From: Pseudomonas rhizophila
GTDB taxonomy: Bacteria; Pseudomonadota; Gammaproteobacteria; Pseudomonadales; Pseudomonadaceae
NCBI RefSeq assembly: GCF_003033885.1
Contig: NZ_CP024081.1
Span: 1,337,898 to 1,401,897 of the forward strand
Direction: 5' to 3'
Length of the DNA stretch: 64,000 nt
In this document: positions 16,863-27,269 of the stretch, one piece after another
How positions within the stretch are numbered: the first letter of the stretch is position 1
How the letters are laid out: every line of letters starts with the position of its first letter
The notes under the pieces: generated by a model
What the model was told of the DNA's origin: nothing
Seen by the model: only the letters and a program-made list of their open reading frames with translations
The model's database searches: none
Made by a program: the position numbers and the translations under genes

Positions 16863-17537
16863 ATGCGCGATTACAAGTGGCTGCACGAGTATTGTCTGAA
16901 CCGCTTCGGTTCGGCGGCTAAACTGGAAGCCCACCTGCCTGTTCCCAAGACCCCGGCCCAACTGCGCAAGATCAGCGACGACCGCTACCTCTCGACCATG
17001 GCGCTGCGGGTGTTTCGCGCCGGGCTCAAGCACAGCCTGGTGGACGCCAAGTGGCCGGCGTTCGAGGAAGTGTTTTTCAAGTTCGACCCGGAAAAAGTCG
17101 TGCTGATGAGCGCCGAGCACCTGGAGCGGCTGATGCAGGACGCGCGGATCATCCGTCACTTGGGCAAGCTCAAGAGCGTGCCGCGCAACGCGCAATTGAT
17201 ACTGGACGTGGCCCATGAAAAAGGCAGCTTTGGCGCGCTGATCGCCGACTGGCCGGTGACCGACATCGTAGGCCTGTGGACCTACCTGAAAAAGCACGGC
17301 CATCAACTGGGCGGTCTGTCGGCTCCGCGTTTCCTGCGGATGATGGGCAAGGACACTTTTGTGCCCAGTTATGACGTGGTGGCGGCGCTCAATGCGCAGG
17401 ACATCATCGACAAAGTTCCCACCAGCCTGCGGGATCTGGCGACGGTGCAGCAGGCCTTCAACCAGTGGCATGAAGAGAGTGGTGGAAGGCCCATGAGCCA
17501 GATTTCGATGATGCTGGCGTATACCGTCAATCATTGA
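16863..17537 (+). CDS. DNA-3-methyladenine glycosylase I-type protein
   Basis: Base-excision glycosylase-like protein of 224 residues from ATG 16863 with CAGGAGAGG just upstream. It begins MRDYKWLHEYCLNRFG, and the central helices with FRAGLKHSLVDAKWPAFEEVF follow the pattern of the adenine DNA glycosylase (Tag) superfamily. It is longer and more divergent than E. coli Tag and lacks its obvious cysteine/histidine zinc site, so the substrate is inferred. Pseudomonas genomes commonly carry this form. Confidence 0.75.
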   Translation: MRDYKWLHEYCLNRFGSAAKLEAHLPVPKTPAQLRKISDDRYLSTMALRVFRAGLKHSLVDAKWPAFEEVFFKFDPEKVVLMSAEHLERLMQDARIIRHLGKLKSVPRNAQLILDVAHEKGSFGALIADWPVTDIVGLWTYLKKHGHQLGGLSAPRFLRMMGKDTFVPSYDVVAALNAQDIIDKVPTSLRDLATVQQAFNQWHEESGGRPMSQISMMLAYTVNH

Positions 17538-17625
17538 GGCCGCATCGCGAGCAGGCTCGCTCCCACAGGGGATCTGTGAACGCCACAAATCTCATGTGGG
17601 AGCGAGCCTGCTCGCGATAGCCATC
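17538..17625. repeat. REPIN, GAGC family
   Basis: Inverted pair of REP units (gcgagcaggctcgctcccac and complement) between convergent genes. Confidence 0.92.
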
Positions 17626-17627
17626 TA

Positions 17628-19001
<1,374 letters not shown>

Positions 19002-19128
19002 GAGCGGGTCGCATCTTGCGTAAGGTGGCGGCTATTCTACTGTGTCGCGAGGTACCAGGCACCTGAGACGGGCGCGTTCGAAAACGGTGGGCCGCGCCGA
19101 CGTTCACATTCAATACAAGGATTGGCAC

Positions 19129-19596
19129 ATGGCAAGGCGATTGACGACGGCACTGGCATTCATGGGGATTTTGTTGCTCGCCGGCTGCGGGAATGACTAC
19201 GGAGTTGACCAGAACGGTCAGGCTATCGCCTCAAAACGGCTGGATAAACAGTGGGTGGTGCTTAACTACTGGGCCGAGTGGTGCGCACCGTGCCGTACCG
19301 AAATCCCCGAGTTCAATGTCCTGGCCGAACAGCTCAAGGGCCGTAACGTGGGGGTGTTCGGGGTCAATTTTGATCAGGTGCAAGGTGAGGAGCTCAAGAG
19401 CGCCAGCGAGAAAATGGGCATCGGCTTCACCGTGCTGGCCCGTGACCCGGCCGACTTTTTTGATATCCCTCGCAGCGAAGGGTTACCGGTGACTTACATC
19501 ATCGACAACCAGGGCAAGGTGCGCGAGCAGATGCTGGGGGAACAGACGGCGGCGGGGGTGATGGCCAAGCTTGAGGCGTTGCAGGCGTTCAAATAA
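19129..19596 (+). CDS. TlpA-family thiol-disulfide lipoprotein
   Basis: A 155-residue thioredoxin-fold protein exported as a lipoprotein: the signal segment ends in the lipobox LLAGC, with G-N-D following the cysteine. The active site is EWCAPCR (CxxC) and the cis-Pro loop is GLPVTYIID. The likely role is disulfide reduction or cytochrome c and envelope redox maintenance. ATG 19129 fits the signal peptide; AAGG lies 9 nt upstream. Confidence 0.88.
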   Translation: MARRLTTALAFMGILLLAGCGNDYGVDQNGQAIASKRLDKQWVVLNYWAEWCAPCRTEIPEFNVLAEQLKGRNVGVFGVNFDQVQGEELKSASEKMGIGFTVLARDPADFFDIPRSEGLPVTYIIDNQGKVREQMLGEQTAAGVMAKLEALQAFK

Positions 19597-19622
19597 CCAC
19601 CTGTGGGGCTAGGGTGGATACC

Positions 19623-19750
19623 TTGTGGCGAGGGGATTTATCCCCGCTGGCGCGCGCAGCGGCCCATACTTCTGTTTGCCACTGCGGTTTATCAGTCAAG
19701 GCGCTCGGGGCTGCTGCGCAGCCCAGCGGGGATAAATCCCCTCGCCACAA
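19623..19750. repeat. REPIN, GGGGATTTATCC family
   Basis: Inverted pair of gtggcgaggggatttatccc; the left unit has diverged after ccccgctgg (cgcgcgcagc) while the right unit keeps gctgcgcagcccagcgggg. Confidence 0.9.
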
Positions 19751-19773
19751 GGGATCTCGTCGTAGTTCGGGTC

Positions 19774-20178
19774 TCAACCTTCCTCCAGCCACCACCGCAG
19801 GGGCTTGCCCTGGGCCGGCCAGAAGCGCATTTGCTCAATGGGCGAGATGTCCCAGCGTTCGACCTTTTCCAGGGCCTGCAAAAAGCGCGTCTCCTGCTCC
19901 ATCAGCGCCGGGGCGCAGAGTTTGCGGGTGCTGCCGATCTTGCCGAAGCTCAATCGGTGGCCTTCCAGGGTGTAGGGCGCGAACCAGTGGTTACAGCCGC
20001 CGTTGCCGTAGGCCCGACCGTCGTCCCCGAGGGTGATGGTCAGGTTGCTGTAGTCCATCAAGGGCCGTTCGCCAATCCATTCCAGGATGTAGCTGCGGTT
20101 TTGCTGCAATTGCACCGGCTCGGCGGCGCAACCCATCAGGCCGGCGCCGATCAGCGCGGTCAGGGCCAGGCGTTTCAT
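19774..20178 (-). CDS. META-domain lipoprotein
   Basis: A 134-residue lipoprotein from ATG 20178 with lipobox LMGC. The META/HslJ-like domain (about 25-130) contains YGNGGCNHWFAPYTLEG and FGKIGSTRKLCAPALMEQE, the pattern of heat-inducible HslJ relatives. Function is not established. The ATG overlaps the stop of the upstream CxxC protein gene, so the two are co-translated. Confidence 0.83.
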   Translation of the reverse strand: MKRLALTALIGAGLMGCAAEPVQLQQNRSYILEWIGERPLMDYSNLTITLGDDGRAYGNGGCNHWFAPYTLEGHRLSFGKIGSTRKLCAPALMEQETRFLQALEKVERWDISPIEQMRFWPAQGKPLRWWLEEG

Positions 20179-20612
20179 CAGGCGGCTTCCTGGCAGGTCG
20201 GGCACAGGTGTTTTTCACCGACGGTGGTCCAGCCCAGCTCGGCAATGCGCGCGGTGGCGGCCGGCTTCTGCGCCTTGACGCCGAGCTTGGCGTCGACGGC
20301 AAATTCAAAGCTCAGTTGCTTGGCGCAGCGGTCGCAGTTGACCTGCCAGGTGTGGATCGCCAGCTCCCCGAACACCGGGCCGGTGGTCATGGCGGTCCAT
20401 TGACCCATGGGCTTGAGCAAGTGCCGAACGGTGTCCACGGTCAGGCGCATGGACAAATCCTTGCTGCCTTTGAGGGTGACGAGCAGCACATCGTTGGCCT
20501 GAATCGAACCGCCGTTGCCGGTGACCTGATAACGGCCCGGCGCCAGGGCGCGGACCTCGGTCAGGGTGTGTTGCGGGTTCATCAGGGTGTAGCGGAAATC
20601 GTGTTCGGCCAT
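20178..20612 (-). CDS. Conserved protein with two CxxC knuckles
   Basis: A 144-residue protein from ATG 20612 that I do not recognise by name. The C-terminal half has CDRC and, near the end, LCPTCQ, suggesting a small zinc ribbon; the N-terminal half (HTLTEVRALAPGRYQV...LLVTLKGSKDL) is soluble and lacks a signal peptide. It is translationally coupled to the META lipoprotein gene, yet one product is cytoplasmic and the other is exported, so a direct interaction is not obvious. Confidence 0.7.
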   Translation of the reverse strand: MAEHDFRYTLMNPQHTLTEVRALAPGRYQVTGNGGSIQANDVLLVTLKGSKDLSMRLTVDTVRHLLKPMGQWTAMTTGPVFGELAIHTWQVNCDRCAKQLSFEFAVDAKLGVKAQKPAATARIAELGWTTVGEKHLCPTCQEAA

Positions 20613-20681
20613 GGGTCCTCCAGATAGGCGCGATATGCTAGCACGGGCCATGGGTTGGGATGATCCAGGCGACGAAATCCC

Positions 20682-20772
20682 CTGTGGGAGCGAGCCTGCT
20701 CGCGATAGCGGGGCGTCAGTCGACGCCATGCTGACAGGCCCATCGTAATCGCGAGCAGGCTCGCTCCCACAA
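20682..20772. repeat. REPIN, GAGC family
   Basis: Inverted pair of tgggagcgagcctgctcgcg units separated by about 40 nt. Confidence 0.92.
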
Positions 20773-20781
20773 GGGTAATGC

Positions 20782-21771
20782 TCAGCTGTCCACCAGGTTT
20801 TGTGGGGTGCCGGCGGCCCAGGCGCCGATGTTGTCCAGGGTTGTCGCGGCGATGGCGGCCAACGCTTCATGGGTCAGGAAGGCCTGATGCGCGGTGACCA
20901 CCACGTTGGGGAACGTCAGCAACCGAGCCAGCACATCATCCTGCAAGGGCAGGTCGGAGCGGTCCTCGAAGAACAGTTGCGCTTCTTCCTCATAGACATC
21001 CAGCCCCAAATAACCCAACTGACCGCTTTTCAATGCCTCGATCAAGGCGGGTGTGTCCACCAGGCCGCCGCGTCCGGTGTTGATCAGCATCGCGCCACGT
21101 TGCATGGCAGCCAATGAATCGGCGTTGATCAAATGTCGGCTCTGCTCGTTGAGCGGGCAATGCAGGCTGATGATCTGTGCTTGCGCCAGCAGATCGGCCA
21201 AGGGCAGGTAGCGAGCGCCCAGGGCTTGGACCTGCGGGTTGGGGGACGGATCGTAGGCCAATAACCGGCAGCCGAAGCCGGCCATGATCCGCGCGAACGT
21301 CGCGCCGATCTGCCCGGTGCCGATCACGCCGACCGTCTTGCCCACCAGATCGAAACCGGTCAGCCCATGGAGGCTGAAATTGCCGTCCCGGGTGCGGTTG
21401 TAAGCGCGATGCAAGCAGCGATTGAGGGCCATGATCAGCGCCACGGCATGCTCGGCCACGGCATGGGGCGAATACGCCGGCACCCGGACGATACTCAACC
21501 CCAGCCGTTTGGCAGCGGCCAGGTCGACATGGTTATAGCCGGCAGAGCGCAGGGCGATCAGCCGCGTGCCGCCCTGTGCCAGCCGCTCCAGCACCGGGGC
21601 ACTCAGGTCGTCGTTGATGAAGGCGCACACCACTTCATGGTGTTCGGCCAGGGCCACGGTGTCGAGGTTCAGGCGTGCCGGCTGAAACTGCAGTTCAAGG
21701 CCAGCGGGCGCCGGGGTTTTGCTGAAACTGTCGCGGTCGTAGGTCTGGCTGCTGAAAAGAATCGCGCGCAT
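20782..21771 (-). CDS. ldhA: D-lactate dehydrogenase (NAD-dependent, LdhA type)
   Basis: Reduces pyruvate to D-lactate with NADH. The protein has 329 residues from ATG 21771 behind AGGAGG. It has the Rossmann signature TVGVIGTGQIGATFARI (about 147-163) and catalytic residues of the D-2-hydroxyacid dehydrogenases: Arg in INTGRGGLVDT, Glu in YEEEAQ and His in TAHQAFLT. RSAGYNHVDL and PAYSPHAVAEHAV are typical of LdhA. It lies 79 nt from the gacS stop and is transcribed in the same direction. Confidence 0.92.
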   Translation of the reverse strand: MRAILFSSQTYDRDSFSKTPAPAGLELQFQPARLNLDTVALAEHHEVVCAFINDDLSAPVLERLAQGGTRLIALRSAGYNHVDLAAAKRLGLSIVRVPAYSPHAVAEHAVALIMALNRCLHRAYNRTRDGNFSLHGLTGFDLVGKTVGVIGTGQIGATFARIMAGFGCRLLAYDPSPNPQVQALGARYLPLADLLAQAQIISLHCPLNEQSRHLINADSLAAMQRGAMLINTGRGGLVDTPALIEALKSGQLGYLGLDVYEEEAQLFFEDRSDLPLQDDVLARLLTFPNVVVTAHQAFLTHEALAAIAATTLDNIGAWAAGTPQNLVDS

Positions 21772-21850
21772 GGCGGCCTCCTGGCACAAAAGATAAGCCT
21801 CTAGGCGTTTAGATTTTCCTTGATCCCGGGTTTTGGGCTATTGCCCTGGA

Positions 21851-24601
21851 TCAGGCGCTGATGCGTGCCTCGTTAGCCAGGCGGTCGATGGCACGTTCCA
21901 GTTCCTGCAAAGCGGCCTCGGCCTTGGGGTCCTGTTGCTTGAGCAGGGTCTCGCTGCGCTGGCAGGCGGCGCGCAATTGCGGCACCCCGCAGTAGCGAGT
22001 GGCGCCATGCAGGCGGTGGACACGTTCGATCAGGGCGTTGTGATCATTGGCCTCGCTGGCCTGGCGAATCGCTTCGCGGTCGGCTTCCAGGGACGCCAGC
22101 AACATCGCCAGCATGTCCGCCGCCAGATCGGCCTTGCCGGCGGCCAGGCGCAGGCCTTCTTCGTGATCGAGCACCAGCAGTTCGCTGCCGCCCTGAGCGT
22201 CGGTGCTCCGGTCCGGCGCCTGGTTACGCAGGGCCAGGCCGGTCCATTTAAGCACCACCTGGGCCAGTTGCCGTTCGCTGATGGGCTTGGTCAGGTAGTC
22301 ATCCATGCCACTTTGCAGCAGGGCGCGTTTTTCGTTGGCCATGGCGTGGGCGGTGAGGGCGACGATTGGCAGCGGCGTGCAATGACGCTCGCTTTCCCAT
22401 TGGCGGATCGCCTCGGTGCTCTGGCGACCGTCCATGCCGGGCATCTGGACATCCATCAGCACCAGGTCGAAGGTTTCCTTTTGCACGGCCTTGACCGCCG
22501 CATAACCGCTTTCCACCGCCAGCACCTTGGCGCCCATGTCTTCGAGCAGCGTTTGCACCAACAGCAGGTTGGCCGGGTTGTCGTCCACGCACAGCACTTT
22601 GGGTGCGCGGCTGCCCACCGGTTCGTTGGGTTCGTTGCGGGGCGGGCGCGGGTTGACCAGGTCGGAAAGCGAGCGGCGCAACTTGCGCGTGCAGGCCGGC
22701 TTGGCCTGCAATTGGCTGTGGGGGTTGGGCACGGAGAGGTGGTACAGCGTCTGTTCAGTGGTGGGGCACAGCACCAGTACCTTGCAGCCCAGATGCTCAA
22801 GATCCCAGATGTGTTGGCTGAGGCGTTCCGGCGGCATGTCGTTGCTGGTGATGCCCAGCACCGCCAGGTCGATCGCCTGATCGGTCTGGTGGGCGACGGT
22901 CACACCGTTGGTCAGGTTTTCCAGGGTGTTGAACGGTGTCACCACCAGACCGCAGTCCTCGAGCTGGTGTTGCAGGGCCTGACGGGCCAGTTCATGGTTT
23001 TCCAGCACCGCTACGCGCCGACCCAGTAGCGGCGGGCCAGGCAAATCTTCGGCGTCGTCACGGGTCTTGGGCAGGCGCAGGCTGATCCAGAACTCCGAGC
23101 CTTCGCCCGGCGTGCTGTCCACGCCGATTTCGCCACCCATCTGCTCCACCAGCCGCTTGGAAATCACCAGGCCCAAGCCGGTGCCACCCGGTTGCCGGGA
23201 CAAGGAATTGTCGGCCTGGCTGAACGCCTGGAACAGGGCCCGCACGTCCTGGTTCGACAGGCCGATACCGGTGTCCTGAATGCTGATGCGCAGTTGCACG
23301 CTGTCTTCGTGTTCGTCTTCCATCATGGCGCGGGCGATGATGGTGCCTTCGCGGGTGAACTTGATGGCATTGCTCACCAGGTTGGTCAGGATCTGCTTGA
23401 GGCGCAGCGGATCACCCACCAGCGACAGGGGCGTGTCCCTGTAGACCAGGCTCACCAGCTCCAGTTGTTTGGCGTGGGCGGCGGGGGCGAGGATGGTCAG
23501 GGTGTCCTGCAACAAGTCCCGCAGGTTGAACGGAATGTTGTCCAGCACCAGTTTGCCGGCCTCGATCTTCGAGAAGTCGAGGATCTCGTTGATGATGCCC
23601 AGCAGGCTGTCGGCGGATTTTTCAATGGTGCCCAGGTAATCGAGCTGACGCGGGGTCAATTCGCTTTTCTGCAGCAGATGGGTGAAGCCGAGGATGCCGT
23701 TGAGCGGCGTACGGATTTCATGGCTCATGTTCGCCAGGAATTCGGACTTGATCCGGCTCGCTTCCAGGGCTTCCTTACGGGCCAGGTCCAGCTCGATGTT
23801 CTGGATCTCGATGGTTTCCAGATTCTGGCGCACGTCTTCAGTGGCCTGGTCGATGCTGTGCTGCAACTCTTCCTGGGCATTCTGCAAGGTGCTGGCCATG
23901 CGATTGATGCCCGACGCCAGCTCATCCAGTTCCTGGCTGCCCAGAGGCGGCAGACGGGTTTCCAGGTGACCGTCCTTGAGTTGCGCCACGGCTTGCTTGA
24001 TCTGGCTCAGGGGTCGGTTGATCGTGCGACCCATACGCAACGCCAGCAGTGCGGTCAGGCACAGGCCGGCGCTGATCAACAGCAGGCTGGCGAACAGGCT
24101 GCGATAGCCGCGCAGCAACATGCCACTGTGGGACAACTCCAGTTCGACCCAACCCAGCAGCCGATCGGCTTCTTCGGGAATCAGCTCGCCGGCCAGGTTG
24201 CGGTGCTTGCCGAATACTGGCAGCAGGTAACGCGTGGCATCGTTGCCGGTGCGTTGCAGCAATTGGGCACTGTTGCCCTCCGGGGCTCGGTTGAGCATCG
24301 TCGGGCCGGCGTGGGCCAGCGATGTGCGATCGGGAGCCAGGAAGGTCACGGCGCGCACATCCGCTTGCTCGAGAGACTGGGTGGCGATCCGCTCCAGCAG
24401 ATCGGTGTCCTGGTGGCTCATGGCCGGGGCGACCAGCGGCGCCAGCTGTTCGGCGATCATCTCGCCACGCTGCAGCAACTGGGCATGCAAGTCCGATTGC
24501 TGCATCCAGGTGAAGTAGCCGCCCAGGACCAGCGCCATCAGGCTGGTCGGCAACAGGGTCAGCAACAGCACGCGGCCTTTGATTCCCAGTTTCTTGAGCA
24601 C
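21851..24601 (-). CDS. gacS: GacS unorthodox sensor histidine kinase
   Basis: Master sensor of the Gac/Rsm cascade controlling secondary metabolism, biofilm and virulence through GacA and the Rsm sRNAs. The protein has 916 residues from GTG 24601 (GGAG at 7 nt), the start known for fluorescent pseudomonads. TM1 is at about 10-32, TM2 at about 166-188, HAMP to about 240. The H-box NMSHEIRTPLNG gives His294; N, G1 and G2 boxes follow. The receiver Asp717 is in LVLMDVQMPGMDG, and the C-terminal Hpt (VHRLHGATRYCG) has its phospho-histidine at about 862. All three phosphorelay residues are intact, so no spontaneous gac mutation is visible in these motifs. Confidence 0.96.
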   Translation of the reverse strand: MLKKLGIKGRVLLLTLLPTSLMALVLGGYFTWMQQSDLHAQLLQRGEMIAEQLAPLVAPAMSHQDTDLLERIATQSLEQADVRAVTFLAPDRTSLAHAGPTMLNRAPEGNSAQLLQRTGNDATRYLLPVFGKHRNLAGELIPEEADRLLGWVELELSHSGMLLRGYRSLFASLLLISAGLCLTALLALRMGRTINRPLSQIKQAVAQLKDGHLETRLPPLGSQELDELASGINRMASTLQNAQEELQHSIDQATEDVRQNLETIEIQNIELDLARKEALEASRIKSEFLANMSHEIRTPLNGILGFTHLLQKSELTPRQLDYLGTIEKSADSLLGIINEILDFSKIEAGKLVLDNIPFNLRDLLQDTLTILAPAAHAKQLELVSLVYRDTPLSLVGDPLRLKQILTNLVSNAIKFTREGTIIARAMMEDEHEDSVQLRISIQDTGIGLSNQDVRALFQAFSQADNSLSRQPGGTGLGLVISKRLVEQMGGEIGVDSTPGEGSEFWISLRLPKTRDDAEDLPGPPLLGRRVAVLENHELARQALQHQLEDCGLVVTPFNTLENLTNGVTVAHQTDQAIDLAVLGITSNDMPPERLSQHIWDLEHLGCKVLVLCPTTEQTLYHLSVPNPHSQLQAKPACTRKLRRSLSDLVNPRPPRNEPNEPVGSRAPKVLCVDDNPANLLLVQTLLEDMGAKVLAVESGYAAVKAVQKETFDLVLMDVQMPGMDGRQSTEAIRQWESERHCTPLPIVALTAHAMANEKRALLQSGMDDYLTKPISERQLAQVVLKWTGLALRNQAPDRSTDAQGGSELLVLDHEEGLRLAAGKADLAADMLAMLLASLEADREAIRQASEANDHNALIERVHRLHGATRYCGVPQLRAACQRSETLLKQQDPKAEAALQELERAIDRLANEARISA

Positions 24602-24896
24602 ACTTTTCTCCTGCATCCAGCGGTCTGTTTGAGCTTTGCGCGCATCCGGCACGCAATACCTGCGCAGTGTAGCGACTTGCGGGCAGGCAATCTTCGTAAA
24701 ATTCATGTCGCCGTGCATCGGTCTCGCCGGTTGCCGTGCCTCGGCGATCCCTTCAATCAGGATTTCTGAGTGGCAGCTTGCAGCCCACTTTCGTTGCTTA
24801 TTCCCATAAGCCATAACCACCACACTTTGCGTGATATGGCCGGGCAAGGTTTGCCGGTATGATAGGCGCCCCCGCAGTCCGGATTGCGAATACGCC

Positions 24897-25799
24897 ATGA
24901 CCGTGCAGTACCCCACTATCGCCGATTGCGTCGGCAACACTCCGCTGGTTCGTTTGCAGCGCCTGCCTGGCGTGACCAGCAACACGCTTTTGCTCAAGCT
25001 CGAAGGGAATAACCCGGCGGGTTCGGTCAAGGACCGGCCGGCGCTGTCGATGCTCACCCGTGGCGAATTGCGCGGGCAGATCCGCCCCGGCGATACGCTG
25101 ATCGAGGCGACTTCCGGTAACACCGGCATCGCCCTGGCCATGGCGGCGGCGATCAAGGGCTACAAGATGATCCTGATCATGCCCGACAACTCCAGTGCCG
25201 AGCGCAAGGCCGCAATGACCGCCTATGGCGCCGAATTGATCCTGGTGAGCAAAGACGAAGGCATGGAGGGCGCCCGGGACCTGGCCGAGCGGATGCAGGC
25301 CGAGGGTCGCGGCAAGGTGCTCGACCAGTTCGCCAATGGTGACAACCCCGAAGCCCACTACACCACCACTGGCCCTGAGATCTGGCGCCAGACCGATGGC
25401 ACCATCACCCATTTCGTCAGCTCGATGGGCACCACCGGCACCATCATGGGCACCTCGCGCTATTTGAAAGAACAGAACCCGAACGTGCAGATCATCGGCC
25501 TGCAACCGATGGAAGGCTCGGCCATCCCCGGCATCCGTCGCTGGCCCGAGGAGTATCTGCCGAAAATCTACCAGGCCGACCGCGTGGACCGCATTATCGA
25601 CATGGCCCAGAGCGAGGCGGAGGACATCACCCGTCGTCTGGCCCGTGAAGAAGGCATCTTTTGCGGCGTGTCTTCGGGCGGTGCCGTGGCGGGCATGCTG
25701 CGCTTGTCCCAGGAAGTCGAAAACGCGGTCATTGTCGCGATCATCTGCGACCGCGGCGACCGCTACTTGTCGACCGGCATTTTCGACGCGCCCAACTGA
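24897..25799 (+). CDS. cysM: Cysteine synthase B
   Basis: PLP enzyme making cysteine (or S-sulfocysteine from thiosulfate) from O-acetylserine, 300 residues from ATG 24897. The PLP lysine is in [12 protein letters not shown], with the substrate loop [12 protein letters not shown], the CysM-type GPEIWRQT, and [12 protein letters not shown] near the C-terminus. It is divergent from gacS. The stop overlaps the rlmD start (TGATG), so cysM and rlmD are coupled. Confidence 0.95.
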   Translation: MTVQYPTIADCVGNTPLVRLQRLPGVTSNTLLLKLEGNNPAGSVKDRPALSMLTRGELRGQIRPGDTLIEATSGNTGIALAMAAAIKGYKMILIMPDNSSAERKAAMTAYGAELILVSKDEGMEGARDLAERMQAEGRGKVLDQFANGDNPEAHYTTTGPEIWRQTDGTITHFVSSMGTTGTIMGTSRYLKEQNPNVQIIGLQPMEGSAIPGIRRWPEEYLPKIYQADRVDRIIDMAQSEAEDITRRLAREEGIFCGVSSGGAVAGMLRLSQEVENAVIVAIICDRGDRYLSTGIFDAPN

Positions 25800-27169
25800 T
25801 GGCCAAGCAAGAAAGAGGTCTGCGCTTCCAGCCCAGCGGCGGAAGCCGGGCCCCGCAGGTGCCCACCGGAAAGAAGCAGCGCTTGACCATCGAACGCTTG
25901 GCCAACGATGGCCGGGGCATTGCCTTTCTGGACGGGCGCACCTGGTTCGTGATCGGCGCCCTGGCCGGCGAAGAGGTCGAGGCGCGGGTGCTGGGGGCCC
26001 ATGGCAAAGTGGTCGAGGCCCGCGCTGAGCGAGTGTTCCTGTCCAGTGAACTGCGCCGTGCGGCGCCGTGCGTGCATGCCGGTCGCTGCGGCGGTTGCAG
26101 CGTCCAGCATTTGCCCCACAACGAACAGCTCGCCCTGAAACAGCGCATGCTCGCCGAGCAGTTGTCGCGGGTCGCCGGCGTGCAGCCGGATGAATGGGCT
26201 GCGCCATTGAGCGGGCCGGAACTGGGTTACCGGCGTCGTGCCCGCGTGGCGGTGCGCTGGGATCAGAAGGCAAAAAAACTCGAAGTGGGTTTTCGTGCCG
26301 TCGGCAGCCAGGACATCGTGGCCATCGGCGATTGCCCGGTACTGGTACAACCCTTGCAGCCGATCATGAGTCGCTTGCCGGACATGCTCCGTCGCCTGAG
26401 CAAGCCCCAGGCGCTGGGGCATGTGGAATTGTTTGCTGGCTCGTCCCTGGCGGTGTTGCTGCGGCACGTGTCGCCACTGTCGGCGCCTGACCTGACGATT
26501 CTCAAGGATTTCTGCGCCGCCCACCAAGCCCAGTTGTGGCTGCAGGGTGAGGGCGAGCCGCAACCGGTCGAACCGGGACAGACGCTGGGTTATCGCCTTG
26601 AGACTTGGGACCTGGAGCTGGCTTACCGGCCGGGGGATTTCATCCAGGTCAATGCCGGGGTCAACGAGGCGATGGTGGCCCAAGCCCTGGAGTGGCTCGC
26701 GCCCCGAGCCGAGGAGCGGGTGCTGGACTTGTTCTGCGGCCTGGGCAACTTTGCCTTGCCCCTGGCCAAGGCGGTGCGCCAAGTGGTGGCGGTGGAAGGT
26801 GTACAGGCCATGGTTGACCGCGCGGCGGCCAATGCCGTCAGCAACAATTTGAATAACACTGCCTTTTTTCAGGCCGATTTATCCCAGCCGTTGTCGGGTG
26901 CCGAGTGGGTCGGCGAAGGCTTTTCTGCGGTACTCTTGGACCCACCCCGCGACGGTGCTTTCGAGGTGGTGCGCAAACTGGCATCCCTGGGCGCCAGACG
27001 GTTGGTATATGTATCGTGCAACCCGGCAACTTTGGCCCGGGACACGGTCGAATTGATCAAGCAGGGCTACCGGTTAAAACGTGCCGGGATTCTCGATATG
27101 TTTCCTCAGACGGCACATGTCGAGGCCATGGCGTTATTTGAAGCGAGCCAGGATGGCTTGTCCGACTGA
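25799..27169 (+). CDS. rlmD: 23S rRNA (uracil(1939)-C5)-methyltransferase
   Basis: SAM-dependent methylation of U1939 in 23S rRNA. The protein has 456 residues from ATG 25799. It has an N-terminal TRAM domain (about 25-85), the iron-sulfur cluster cysteines [14 protein letters not shown] with the last Cys in GDCPV, and a methyltransferase domain with [15 protein letters not shown]. The catalytic cysteine is in [12 protein letters not shown]. It is coupled to cysM and precedes relA by 100 nt, the arrangement conserved in Pseudomonas and E. coli (rlmD-relA-mazG). Confidence 0.95.
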   Translation: MAKQERGLRFQPSGGSRAPQVPTGKKQRLTIERLANDGRGIAFLDGRTWFVIGALAGEEVEARVLGAHGKVVEARAERVFLSSELRRAAPCVHAGRCGGCSVQHLPHNEQLALKQRMLAEQLSRVAGVQPDEWAAPLSGPELGYRRRARVAVRWDQKAKKLEVGFRAVGSQDIVAIGDCPVLVQPLQPIMSRLPDMLRRLSKPQALGHVELFAGSSLAVLLRHVSPLSAPDLTILKDFCAAHQAQLWLQGEGEPQPVEPGQTLGYRLETWDLELAYRPGDFIQVNAGVNEAMVAQALEWLAPRAEERVLDLFCGLGNFALPLAKAVRQVVAVEGVQAMVDRAAANAVSNNLNNTAFFQADLSQPLSGAEWVGEGFSAVLLDPPRDGAFEVVRKLASLGARRLVYVSCNPATLARDTVELIKQGYRLKRAGILDMFPQTAHVEAMALFEASQDGLSD

Positions 27170-27269
27170 CCCGTTCGTGCCAACCGCCACAGCCCTGGGC
27201 GGGGACACGGGCAACGAAGGTCAGCGTTATTGACGCATTGAATCTGCGTCATAGGGAAGGTATGTAAAG

